Virus record (IMG/VR): IMGVR_UViG_3300042905_002728
Span: 1-22,224 of that record
DNA: 22,224 bases
Reading direction: 5' to 3' (one strand)
Origin: a virus
In this document: positions 1-4,979 of the stretch, one piece after another
How positions within the stretch are numbered: the stretch's first letter is position 1
How the letters are laid out: each line of letters begins with the position of its first letter
Translations under genes and position numbers: made by a program
The notes under the pieces: model-generated
Database searches by the model: none
What the model saw: the letters and a program-made list of their open reading frames with translations, nothing else
Told to the model about the DNA's origin: nothing

Positions 1-129
1 TACCCAAGACCGAACCTGACCCTGTTGCGTAAGAGAAACAAGCAGCGTGAACAACGACAAATGTTCGTGAAGAAAAGAAACTTCTGGTGTCGGCTAAAAG
101 AAATTGGCTACGGCGACCAACCACAATAG
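1..129 (+). CDS. C-terminal end of an unidentified plus-strand gene, cut by the window edge
   Basis: Frame 1 is open from the first base to a TAG at 127-129 and gives 42 residues rich in Lys, Arg and Gln, with a segment reading KKRNFWCRLKEIGYGD. The codon pattern resembles the plus-strand genes downstream, which is why I think it is the tail of a real gene whose start lies to the left. No family is recognisable from so short a piece. The stop codon sits in the loop of a small hairpin (ACCAC-AATA-GTGGT). It could still be a chance open frame. Confidence 0.4.
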   Translation, partial: YPRPNLTLLRKRNKQREQRQMFVKKRNFWCRLKEIGYGDQPQ

Positions 130-582
130 TGGTGAACCGTGGGGGAAGACCATAACCGGAGACTAGATCACCAGTCACACTGGCTTCCTACTACCGCCCC
201 TCGCAAGCTCGGGTTGGTCACAAAGAAGTACGGCTAACGTCGAACCACACGTTCGGCCCAGATGCACACTTTTCTTTTTTGCCCTTTTTTCTTTTCCAGA
301 ACAAAAAACCACACAGAGTGGTCAACCACCACACACAGTCACCAACAAGCCCACCACACAAAAAGAGTGAATCCATAACTTTACAGTAATACAGTACTCC
401 CCCTACCCGCGCCTCGGCATACCCCCCGTTAGCAAGTTCGACCCTAATAATTACATAACTAGCATTATGGGCGGGCAAGTTTCGTAACAGATAGCGACGT
501 AGCACCCCCACCCCCCACCCCATACGGGCAGAAAATCGACAGGGGTACGGGTTGCGGGTGGTCGGGCCATCGCTCCGCCTTG

Positions 583-637
583 CCTCTCTCCTCTGTCTGT
601 CTGTCTGTCTCTGTTTCTCTGTCTCTGTCTGTTCTGT
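583..637. repeat. CTGT/CTCT microsatellite-like tract
   Basis: A pyrimidine tract built from CTGT and CTCT units, with four perfect tandem CTGT copies at 593-608. It lies directly upstream of the early promoter. Simple-sequence tracts of this kind are uncommon in compact phage genomes. They can vary in length by slippage, which could alter the spacing of upstream control sites. Confidence 0.7.
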
Positions 638-691
638 GGGTTGGGGTGTCCGGTGCTGCAATTTGATCAAAAAAAAATGTTTGCTAATGAC

Positions 692-720
692 TTGACAAGT
701 GTTGAACGGTTGGTCATAAT
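692..720 (+). promoter_or_regulatory. Strong sigma-A-type promoter for the plus-strand operon
   Basis: A perfect -35 hexamer TTGACA at 692-697 is separated by exactly 17 bases from CATAAT at 715-720, which matches five of six positions of TATAAT. A start near 727 would give a leader of roughly 37 bases carrying the Shine-Dalgarno AAAGGGG before the ATG at 764. An A/T-rich run (669-680) just upstream could act as an UP-like element. It is placed correctly to drive the whole 764-4957 operon, consistent with immediate early expression by host polymerase. Confidence 0.8.
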
Positions 721-763
721 CTCTCTGTTGGCAATTCCGCCGACACGCCGAAAGGGGCAAACA

Positions 764-1108
764 ATGAACAAATGTTCACGGTGCAATGATAAGAACTGCA
801 CCATCTGTATTGAATGTGATGAGCCTAAGTGCGGGTTCTGTGACTGTGATGAGGCACCAATCTCATACCGTTTGCTAGTCGGTTACGGCGACTATTCCGA
901 TATAGCTAACTGTTGGGGTGTCGAATGGGCCACCGATGATGATGGCAATGAATACACATTCTCCGATGAGAACGATGCTCTTGAGTTTGCCTCTACTGTT
1001 TATGAGGCGAAGATAGAGAACAACCCTGAGTGGCAGTCTTATTGGTGCTACGTCACCGACTCCGCCACCATTGATGAGGCAATGAATGAATGGGACATGC
1101 GAGCATGA
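764..1108 (+). CDS. Small Cys-rich, probably zinc-binding early protein
   Basis: 114 residues. The open frame extends upstream to 641, but the ATG at 764 is preceded by AAAGGGGC at a good distance and lies downstream of the promoter, so it is chosen. Eight cysteines fall in the first 28 residues: C4-x2-C7, C12-x2-C15-x2-C18 and C23-x2-C26-x-C28. This spacing suggests two small zinc knuckles. The remainder is acidic and aromatic (about residues 30-114) with no family I recognise. It is the first gene of the early operon and its stop overlaps the next start as ATGA. A role binding a host protein or nucleic acid is inference. Confidence 0.72.
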   Translation: MNKCSRCNDKNCTICIECDEPKCGFCDCDEAPISYRLLVGYGDYSDIANCWGVEWATDDDGNEYTFSDENDALEFASTVYEAKIENNPEWQSYWCYVTDSATIDEAMNEWDMRA

Positions 1109-1245
1109 TGTACCGCATTACGGGCAACCGCAAGCACGGCTACGCCGTCACTATTGACGGTCTCACGGTGTCGGGGTTCGCTACCCGTGCCGATGCTCTC
1201 GCCTATGTGGTCGAAATGGCCAACAGAAAGAATGGAGACAAGTGA
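1105..1245 (+). CDS. Hypothetical 46-residue protein
   Basis: A short frame beginning with ATGATG, whose first ATG overlaps the TGA of the preceding gene and whose own TGA overlaps the next ATG (TGATG). The protein has a compact beta-strand-like N-terminal half (residues 3-22: YRITG, then HGYAVTIDGL) and an Ala-rich helix-like second half (ATRADALAYVVEMANRK). This is a fold seen in many tiny phage proteins but not assignable. The overlaps on both sides are the main support. Function unknown. Confidence 0.6.
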   Translation: MMYRITGNRKHGYAVTIDGLTVSGFATRADALAYVVEMANRKNGDK

Positions 1246-1427
1246 TGCACCGCGAACATCTCTCCCAATTAGAGGCGCAAGGGTTCACCATTGTTGGTGA
1301 GTATGCACCTCTCAAGTATTTAGGCGGGGTGGTGGTCATCACCCCCAACGGGAACCGAACAGTAATCACCTCAGTGTGTGGTCACTGTTGCCACCCGTGG
1401 AGCGGTTGCGTATGTGAGGAAGATTAG
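1245..1427 (+). CDS. Hypothetical 60-residue protein with a C-terminal Cys cluster
   Basis: The start is taken as the ATG at 1245 (overlapping the previous TGA) with GGAG about ten bases upstream; a GTG at 1242 is possible. An N-terminal part with beta-strand-like character leads to a cysteine cluster near the C-terminus: C45, C48, C49, C55 and C57, with His50 between. This could bind one zinc ion, although the C-x2-CC-x5-C-x-C pattern matches no family I know. Its stop codon TAG (1425-1427) lies in the 5' arm of a hairpin that begins the structured leader of the next gene. Confidence 0.65.
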   Translation: MHREHLSQLEAQGFTIVGEYAPLKYLGGVVVITPNGNRTVITSVCGHCCHPWSGCVCEED

Positions 1428-1520
1428 AACCTAATCGGGCGGGGTGCTGCACCGCTTGAGAGTCACTCTCTCACCGCCCACGATGGCCCGCACGGGGTCA
1501 CAACAACAGAAAGGGAACGC
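1422..1520 (+). promoter_or_regulatory. Candidate structured leader RNA, copy A
   Basis: Successive complementary segments predict: a stop-codon hairpin GATTAG/CTAATC (1422-1427 with 1431-1436); a three-way junction closed by GGGCGG (1437-1442) with CCGCCC (1474-1479); inside it a 4-bp hairpin GGTG-CTG-CACC (1443-1453) and a 5-bp hairpin GAGAG-TCA-CTCTC (1458-1470); and a further hairpin GGCCC/GGGTC (1485-1489 with 1495-1499, one G-U pair). The Shine-Dalgarno CAGAAAGGG follows. The same layout with different stem sequences recurs at 2080-2186. This is a prediction by eye; the function is unknown, perhaps translational control or transcript processing. Confidence 0.5.
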
Positions 1521-1524
1521 AACT

Positions 1525-1695
1525 ATGCGAAACGATGAGATAGACCTACGTGCTGCGGTGGTCGAAGAAATAGCGGGAGAGTACGACAATGTCCCCTTGT
1601 GGATTATCGCTAGAACGCTCACGGCGTTGGAAACAGTCCTTGCCTCTAATGGGTTCGCCATCGTTGACGGCGACCTCGGGATTATTGAACTATGA
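1525..1695 (+). CDS. Hypothetical 56-residue protein
   Basis: The ATG at 1525 is chosen because CAGAAAGGG lies at a suitable distance upstream and the gene follows a predicted structured leader. An in-frame ATG at 1483 would add 14 residues, but it lies inside the conserved leader structure. The protein is short, acidic at the N-terminus and mostly helical in appearance (about residues 7-43), ending in a beta-like segment FAIVDGDLGIIEL. No family is recognised. Its stop overlaps the next ATG as ATGA, indicating translational coupling. Confidence 0.62.
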   Translation: MRNDEIDLRAAVVEEIAGEYDNVPLWIIARTLTALETVLASNGFAIVDGDLGIIEL

Positions 1696-1904
1696 ACCGC
1701 CCAGATAGCCGGATACCCGCCCCAGATCTAGAACGGCTCACCGATGAGGTAGAGGAGGTGCTTGTGGCGGGGTGGCGTGATGATAGTCGGGAGGCGTGGC
1801 AAATTGCCGCCGACATCGTTGCCGTTATCCTTGACAAGTGTCTAACAGTTTGCAATAATGACACCAACGGGGCGCAAGCTCCCAAACAGAAAAGGGGCAA
1901 CTAA
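1692..1904 (+). CDS. Hypothetical 70-residue helical protein
   Basis: Starts at an ATG overlapping the previous stop (ATGA) and has no clear Shine-Dalgarno of its own, so translation is probably coupled. Residues 12-52 look like two amphipathic helices (DLERLTDEVEEVLVAGW and REAWQIAADIVAVILDKCL). The C-terminal QKRGN tail is encoded by bases that also form the AGAAAAGGGGC ribosome-binding site of the next gene. No family is recognised. Confidence 0.62.
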   Translation: MNRPDSRIPAPDLERLTDEVEEVLVAGWRDDSREAWQIAADIVAVILDKCLTVCNNDTNGAQAPKQKRGN

Positions 1905-2086
1905 TGCCGATTACCGTCACACTCTTTACCGATACGGGCGGAGGGTTCACTAAGACATTCACCGATGCTGCTACGGCGGAGGAGTTTCTATTCGGCTCTA
2001 TGGGTCTTAGCACCTCTAAGGGTCTTATCGTTGAGGGTTATTTTGCAGACCCAGAAACGGGCGAGCAGACCTACGCTGAGTACTAA
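1904..2086 (+). CDS. Hypothetical 60-residue protein
   Basis: The start overlaps the previous stop by one base (TAATG) and is preceded by AGAAAAGGGGC. The N-terminal part alternates as in beta strands (residues 3-20), followed by a helix-like DAATAEEFLFGSMGL and another beta-like segment. The motif TAEEFL and overall size are common in small phage proteins that lack known function. Its stop codon TAA (2084-2086) lies within a predicted hairpin that opens the second structured leader. Confidence 0.62.
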   Translation: MPITVTLFTDTGGGFTKTFTDAATAEEFLFGSMGLSTSKGLIVEGYFADPETGEQTYAEY

Positions 2087-2186
2087 CTAAGTACGGGGCG
2101 GGGTTAGACCCTCGATAGGTTCGCCACCTATCCGCCCACTATGCCCACAAGGGGCAGAACCGCTACGGCGGGCAAACAGAAAGGGG
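2080..2186 (+). promoter_or_regulatory. Candidate structured leader RNA, copy B
   Basis: Same order of elements as at 1422-1520. Stop-codon hairpin GTACT/AGTAC (2080-2084 with 2090-2094). Junction closed by GGGCG (2096-2100) with CGCCC (2133-2137), enclosing a 4-bp hairpin GGGT-TAG-ACCC (2101-2111) and a 6-bp hairpin GATAGG/CCTATC (2114-2119 with 2127-2132). Then TGCCC/GGGCA (2142-2146 with 2152-2156), an extra small hairpin CCGC-TACG-GCGG (2160-2171), and the Shine-Dalgarno CAGAAAGGGGG. Stems differ from copy A while pairing, loop sizes and unpaired blocks are kept, which is what compensatory change would produce. Confidence 0.5.
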
Positions 2187-2195
2187 GCGGGCGTA

Positions 2196-2711
2196 ATGTC
2201 TGCTTATCAAGTGAACAAGGACACCATAGATCTAATGGTGTCGGTATTGGTGGAGTGGAACGGGGCGCATAGAACCCCTACTACGTACACATACGGGGAA
2301 CACCCAACAGATCCGGAGCTGCCTTTCGCGGTTGGTGGCGGTTTTGCAATTGTGGACACCAACCACAACACCGCCGATGCCCTAGGGCGGGAGTTGATTG
2401 TTGCCAATGTGCGGAGCCTTACGGCACGGTATAGCGACGGCATCGAGATGGTTAGCTACTTTCCGAATGACTACACCTGGCGACGGGTCACAACAGATGA
2501 GGCAACCGTTGCGCAAGCTATGGGGGCGGTCAATTGTTACCGTTACCAGGCTTGTGAGTTTGACGGGTGGCGGGGTTCTTTCGCTGGCGAGCTTTCGCAA
2601 CGTTGCCTAGACAAGCTCGTTGACATGGTGGCCGATGGTTGGGATTATGAACGCCCCGCCAACCGTGGCACCGTTGTTTCCATTTTTGACATGGCTAGAG
2701 GGGAGGCATAG
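2196..2711 (+). CDS. Conserved phage-type hypothetical protein with a YRYQACE motif
   Basis: 171 residues, the largest product of the early operon. The ATG at 2196 follows AAAGGGGGCGGGCG. About residues 112-125 read CYRYQACEFDGW. From memory, a family of phage proteins of unknown function carries a similar Y-x-Y-Q-x-C-E-x2-x-W segment near the C-terminus after a helix-turn region, but I cannot confirm this. Residues 45-57 (FAVGGGFAIVDTN) and the LIVANVRSLTARY segment look like strands and a helix of a mixed domain. No catalytic motif is evident. It is the first gene after structured leader B and is probably regulated with it. Confidence 0.72.
   Translation: MSAYQVNKDTIDLMVSVLVEWNGAHRTPTTYTYGEHPTDPELPFAVGGGFAIVDTNHNTADALGRELIVANVRSLTARYSDGIEMVSYFPNDYTWRRVTTDEATVAQAMGAVNCYRYQACEFDGWRGSFAGELSQRCLDKLVDMVADGWDYERPANRGTVVSIFDMARGEA
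2220..2242. repeat. Perfect inverted repeat, 8-bp arms around AGATCTA
   Basis: GACACCAT (2220-2227) and ATGGTGTC (2235-2242) are exact reverse complements separated by AGATCTA. It sits 25 bases into the coding region of the 2196 gene. It may be a protein-binding site or an RNA hairpin just after the start codon. The right half, AGATCTAATGGTG, recurs exactly at 3200-3212 without its left arm. Confidence 0.65.
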
Positions 2712-2713
2712 TG

Positions 2714-2989
2714 ATGTCCACCTACGCATTAGAGGCTAGAACCTGGCTAGACCGCACCTACGGCAACACGTACTATTCCCTCCGGATTATGGGAGAGGGG
2801 CTAGACCTAGTTGTGCCTATGACATACGGTCACGGGACTCTAACGTTCCGCCACCGTGCCGCCACCGTGCTAGGTATTGACCTATACACACTCTCCCATG
2901 ATCAGAGGCGGGAGATGTTCCCTATTACAGAGTACGCAGTACCTCGAAAGCGTGACCTACACCAACTAGAAACAGAGGCGGGGCGATGA
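2714..2989 (+). CDS. Hypothetical 91-residue protein
   Basis: ATG at 2714 is preferred to GTG at 2711 because GGGGAGG lies seven bases before it. The protein has a helix-like N-terminus, beta-like segments (YYSLRIMGEGLDLVVPM) and a basic middle (TLTFRHRAATVLGIDLYTLS). The LGIDLYTLSHDQRREMFP part could be a small helical domain, but no family is recognised. It overlaps the next gene as ATGA. Its stretch of DNA is especially rich in CTAG. Confidence 0.62.
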   Translation: MSTYALEARTWLDRTYGNTYYSLRIMGEGLDLVVPMTYGHGTLTFRHRAATVLGIDLYTLSHDQRREMFPITEYAVPRKRDLHQLETEAGR

Positions 2990-3171
2990 ATAACCCATAC
3001 CGCTATCTAGTCAAGGCCGACACCGTAAAGGGTTACACCTATTGCGGGTCTATCTACTGCCTCGATTGCTGCCCGCCGTCGATCACGGGCGGAGCCGATG
3101 ACCCCGCGCCTATCTTCGCTAGCGATGACTACACCGGCGACGGTTGCGATGAGTGCGGGCGGGAGATCTAA
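2986..3171 (+). CDS. Small zinc-ribbon-like protein
   Basis: 61 residues starting at an ATG that overlaps the previous stop. Cysteines at 20, 25, 28 and 29 near the N-terminal half (YCGSIYCLDCC) and a C54-x2-C57-G pair at the end (CDECGREI) make a plausible two-knuckle zinc ribbon. A PIFASDD segment lies between them. This arrangement (CxxC, then P-I/V-F-x2-D/E, then CxxCG) is known from small phage and archaeal proteins of unknown function. A nucleic-acid or protein-binding role is inferred only. Confidence 0.65.
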   Translation: MNNPYRYLVKADTVKGYTYCGSIYCLDCCPPSITGGADDPAPIFASDDYTGDGCDECGREI

Positions 3172-3173
3172 CG

Positions 3174-3452
3174 ATGTACGAGGGCTACAGATATAACCCA
3201 GATCTAATGGTGCGCAAGCGTGTCGGCGGGTGGCAGCTCCAATGGCACCCCTCTCGACCTGACCTATGTTGGGCGATCCCTGAATACCTGAAAACATTCC
3301 GCCGGTGCGAGTCGGCGGTGATGTACGACGATGGCACACTAGGTTGGGATACCCAATGGGGCGTGCCGCAGTATGTCAAGAGCAAGGTGTCGGCGTTCAT
3401 TATTGAGTGCCAACAACAACACAACACAACAACAGAAGCAGAAAGGGGCTAG
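3174..3452 (+). CDS. Hypothetical 92-residue Trp/Tyr-rich protein
   Basis: The ATG at 3174, two bases after the previous stop, is chosen over the upstream start at 3153, which lies inside the preceding gene; GGGAG is upstream. The protein is basic and rich in Trp and Tyr (VGGWQLQWHPSRPDLCW, LGWDTQWGVPQY). The final residues NTTTEAERG are encoded by the A-rich stretch and the AGAAAGGGG ribosome-binding site of the next gene. No known domain. Confidence 0.6.
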   Translation: MYEGYRYNPDLMVRKRVGGWQLQWHPSRPDLCWAIPEYLKTFRRCESAVMYDDGTLGWDTQWGVPQYVKSKVSAFIIECQQQHNTTTEAERG

Positions 3453-3454
3453 CG

Positions 3455-3664
3455 GTGATCATCGCAAGCATCAGAACAGAACACCCCGATAACGGGGTCG
3501 AGATTTGGAAACGCACGTTTCCCCAATGGGCAGAGGCGCAAGCGTGGGCCGATCTAGTTATCGGGTTACCCGACAATAGCAACAGAACGCCGGTATTCAT
3601 CGGGTTGTTCGACACTGAAACACACACAACGCAGGACTACTACCTAGAAGGGGCAGAACAGTGA
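3455..3664 (+). CDS. Hypothetical 69-residue protein
   Basis: The GTG at 3455 is chosen because GCAGAAAGGGG ends about six bases before it; the frame is open to 3407 but that part overlaps the previous gene. The sequence begins with a hydrophobic strand (MIIASIRTE), then an aromatic helix-like segment (WKRTFPQWAEAQAWADLVIGL), and a beta-like end. This resembles other one-domain early proteins here, for example the one at 3900-4052, which also joins a strand to a Trp-rich helix. Its stop overlaps a GTG start (GTGA). Confidence 0.6.
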   Translation: MIIASIRTEHPDNGVEIWKRTFPQWAEAQAWADLVIGLPDNSNRTPVFIGLFDTETHTTQDYYLEGAEQ

Positions 3665-3900
3665 CTAGCGAAGAATTAGCAGCGATAACCGAGCAACTAT
3701 CCGCCACGTATCGCCAACTAGAAACAACACTGAACGGCCTAAACACTCTCGACAGTGTTTCTAGCCGTTATGTTTGGCGCAAGCTTGACAATGTGCGGTG
3801 GTTGTTGGGTGATCTCATAGCCGATATGACCCCAACAATGGAACCGGCAGATATTGACGGGGCGGTAGCGTTCACGACAGCAGCCGAGAGGGGGCAGTAA
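3661..3900 (+). CDS. Hypothetical 79-residue helical protein
   Basis: GTG start overlapping the previous stop as GTGA, with GAAGGGGCAG just upstream. Residues 3-60 look like a helical hairpin with heptad-like spacing (LAAITEQLSATYRQLETTLNG; then WRKLDNVRWLLGDLIADM), so it may form a small coiled coil or dimer. The tail AAERGQ is again encoded by the ribosome-binding site (GAGAGGGGGC) of the following gene. No family assigned. Confidence 0.6.
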   Translation: MTSEELAAITEQLSATYRQLETTLNGLNTLDSVSSRYVWRKLDNVRWLLGDLIADMTPTMEPADIDGAVAFTTAAERGQ

Positions 3901-4052
3901 TGAACTACGACAACGCACAAGTGTGGAGCGTTTGGGTTGGTGGCAGTGAGGTGAATTCTCACTATGTCACTAAAACAGAGGCGCAACGGGTAGCTAAGTG
4001 GTGGAAACAACAAGGTTACCGAGATGTAGTAATTAGGCAGGAGGTCTGGTGA
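3900..4052 (+). CDS. Hypothetical 50-residue protein
   Basis: The ATG at 3900 overlaps the preceding TAA by one base (TAATG) with GAGAGGGGGC upstream. The protein reads as strand, turn, strand, helix: VWSVWVGGSEVNSHYV, then TKTEAQRVAKWWKQQGY, then a strand DVVIRQEVW. This is a recurrent layout in tiny phage proteins (a strand pair followed by an EAQ-type helix and a last strand). No function is known. Its stop overlaps the next ATG (TGATG). Confidence 0.6.
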   Translation: MNYDNAQVWSVWVGGSEVNSHYVTKTEAQRVAKWWKQQGYRDVVIRQEVW

Positions 4053-4219
4053 TGAAACATGGAGCATTTGTTATCCCTCCACACGGCCTACGCCGTGTGT
4101 GGCGTGTCGAGATCTGGGAACACGGCACCTATGTGTGCCGACGCAACTACCGCAGAAAACTTGACGCTATTACGGCGGCATCGGTCTATAAAACACAAGT
4201 AGAAAGGGCGGAGCAATGA
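4052..4219 (+). CDS. Hypothetical 55-residue basic protein
   Basis: The start overlaps the previous TGA; GGCAGGAGG lies about ten bases upstream. The product is strongly basic (GLRRVWRVEIW, CRRNYRRKLDAITAA) with the same strand-then-helix layout as its upstream neighbour. The two may be diverged copies of one small domain. The last residues VERAEQ are encoded by GTAGAAAGGGCGGAG, the ribosome-binding site of the next gene. Nucleic-acid binding is possible from charge only. Confidence 0.57.
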   Translation: MKHGAFVIPPHGLRRVWRVEIWEHGTYVCRRNYRRKLDAITAASVYKTQVERAEQ

Positions 4220-4500
4220 CCCGCAAACATTCACCCAATCACCCCGCGGTTAGATCGTGGCAGGGAGAGCCACGGCAGACAGTGAGACAACGCACCCAGG
4301 CGGTACACGCCAGGCGAGGTAGAACATACCGTGACGGCAAGACCGGTGACCGTGTTGTGATCGGAGCTAGTGCGTTCATTCTCGCTATCGGCCTAGTCGA
4401 GAGCTACCCGTGGGTAGCAGTGTTGTTGGGCGGCGTGACGTTCGTGTGTGCGTGGCCGTGGATCCGTGAAACTATCGAGGAGGTCAAACAGTGGCACTGA
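4216..4500 (+). CDS. Small membrane protein
   Basis: 94 residues. The N-terminal 45 residues are highly basic and polar with several Arg and His, and two hydrophobic segments follow (about 47-61, VVIGASAFILAIGLV, and 66-82, WVAVLLGGVTFVCAWPW), separated by ESYP. A short amphipathic tail IRETIEEVKQWH ends the protein. This fits a two-helix inner-membrane protein with a basic cytoplasmic N-terminus. Early-expressed phage membrane proteins sometimes act in superinfection exclusion, but nothing here proves that. ATG overlaps the previous stop (ATGA). Confidence 0.66.
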   Translation: MTRKHSPNHPAVRSWQGEPRQTVRQRTQAVHARRGRTYRDGKTGDRVVIGASAFILAIGLVESYPWVAVLLGGVTFVCAWPWIRETIEEVKQWH

Positions 4501-4676
4501 TTATCCGTTTATCGTGCGACAAGTGCGAAGGTGAAAGCTTGACCGTTACCATCGGAACCTCAACCGATGCCCGCGTCGATGCGTTCAAGTACGGGTGGTA
4601 CTGCACCGGCAAAGAAGATCTCTGCCCCGTGTGTATGGGCAAGAACCCCGACTACTACACCGCAGAGCCGTTCTAA
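4491..4676 (+). CDS. Zinc-ribbon-like small protein
   Basis: 61 residues from a GTG with an excellent GAGGAGG eight bases upstream, overlapping the previous gene by ten bases. C9-x2-C12 near the start and C45-x2-C48 (DLCPVC) form a classic four-cysteine ribbon; C38 is extra. Small phage proteins with a leading xxCDKC and a later LCPxC are common and usually lack an assigned function. The stop overlaps the next ATG as TAATG. Confidence 0.68.
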   Translation: MALIIRLSCDKCEGESLTVTIGTSTDARVDAFKYGWYCTGKEDLCPVCMGKNPDYYTAEPF

Positions 4677-4957
4677 TGCGTCTCCTAGCCCGTCTCAGGC
4701 GGCCAACGGCACCGCGCGACCCTATCCAACCTAACCCCAGGCAGAAACTAGGGCATACCGGTTGGGTGATTGTTCAAGAGTCTTTATCGGGGCGACCAAT
4801 GCGATGGTTCGGTTATCATCGGAACGACGTGTGGCGGTGGTACGGCAACCCCGCACGGGCAGAAGTGTTTGATACTCGACACGCTGCTGTGACCGCCGTA
4901 GAGAATTGTTCTGTTCAGTATCGGAGTGTGTATCACATCACGAAACTAGAACCGTAG
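4676..4957 (+). CDS. Hypothetical 93-residue protein, last gene of the early operon
   Basis: The ATG at 4676 overlaps the previous TAA; an upstream in-frame start at 4595 would lie inside the preceding gene. The first 30 residues are Arg and Pro rich (MRLLARLRRPTAPRDP) and probably disordered; the rest looks like an alpha/beta domain (GWVIVQESLSGRPMRWFGY, then AEVFDTRHAAVTAVE). Two stem-loops follow the stop within 60 bases, marking the end of the operon. No family is recognised. Confidence 0.6.
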   Translation: MRLLARLRRPTAPRDPIQPNPRQKLGHTGWVIVQESLSGRPMRWFGYHRNDVWRWYGNPARAEVFDTRHAAVTAVENCSVQYRSVYHITKLEP

Positions 4958-4979
4958 CGGTATGCTACCCTTAGATCGG

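Larger units (their letters stand above)
130..763. other. Gene-poor region with hairpins and low-complexity tracts, upstream of the early operon
   Basis: About 630 bases with no convincing gene. What can be seen: a CCAGT-CAC-ACTGG hairpin near 172-184; a seven-pair stem at 239-257 (GTCGAAC, loop CACAC, GTTCGGC) followed about 12 bases later by T-rich runs at 270-295, possibly a weak terminator for the upstream gene; C-runs at 505-521, which are G-runs on the other strand; a CTGT microsatellite at 583-637; an A-run at 669-677; and the promoter at 692-720. A minus-strand promoter-like pair (TTGCCC, 17 bases, TGTAAT) lies at 450-478. The region could be a control or replication-origin region; that is inference. 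Confidence 0.5.

Noticed and set aside
505-521. G-quadruplex on the minus strand
   Set aside because: Only three G-runs are adjacent (4, 6 and 5 G), and the six-G run cannot give two separate triplets with a loop between. A two-layer quadruplex is possible but not convincing.
218-760. Long minus-strand open frame of 180 residues
   Set aside because: Its first part translates the pyrimidine microsatellite and overlaps the early promoter, and no ribosome-binding site supports the long form. A shorter form (218-376, from the ATG at 376) would give a one-span membrane peptide with a Lys-rich tail downstream of a promoter-like site, but the tail is only the T-rich tract read backwards, so I left it out.
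1483-1524. Start of the 1525 gene at ATG 1483
   Set aside because: In frame, but it lies within the leader structure conserved with copy B, where the corresponding ATG (2141) is out of frame with the next gene. The Shine-Dalgarno fits 1525.
2096-2141. tRNA-like or truncated tRNA in leader B
   Set aside because: The hairpin with loop TTCGCCA next to CGCCC looks like a T-arm on an acceptor stem, but there is no anticodon arm and no CCA end, and copy A lacks the T-loop sequence while keeping the pairing.
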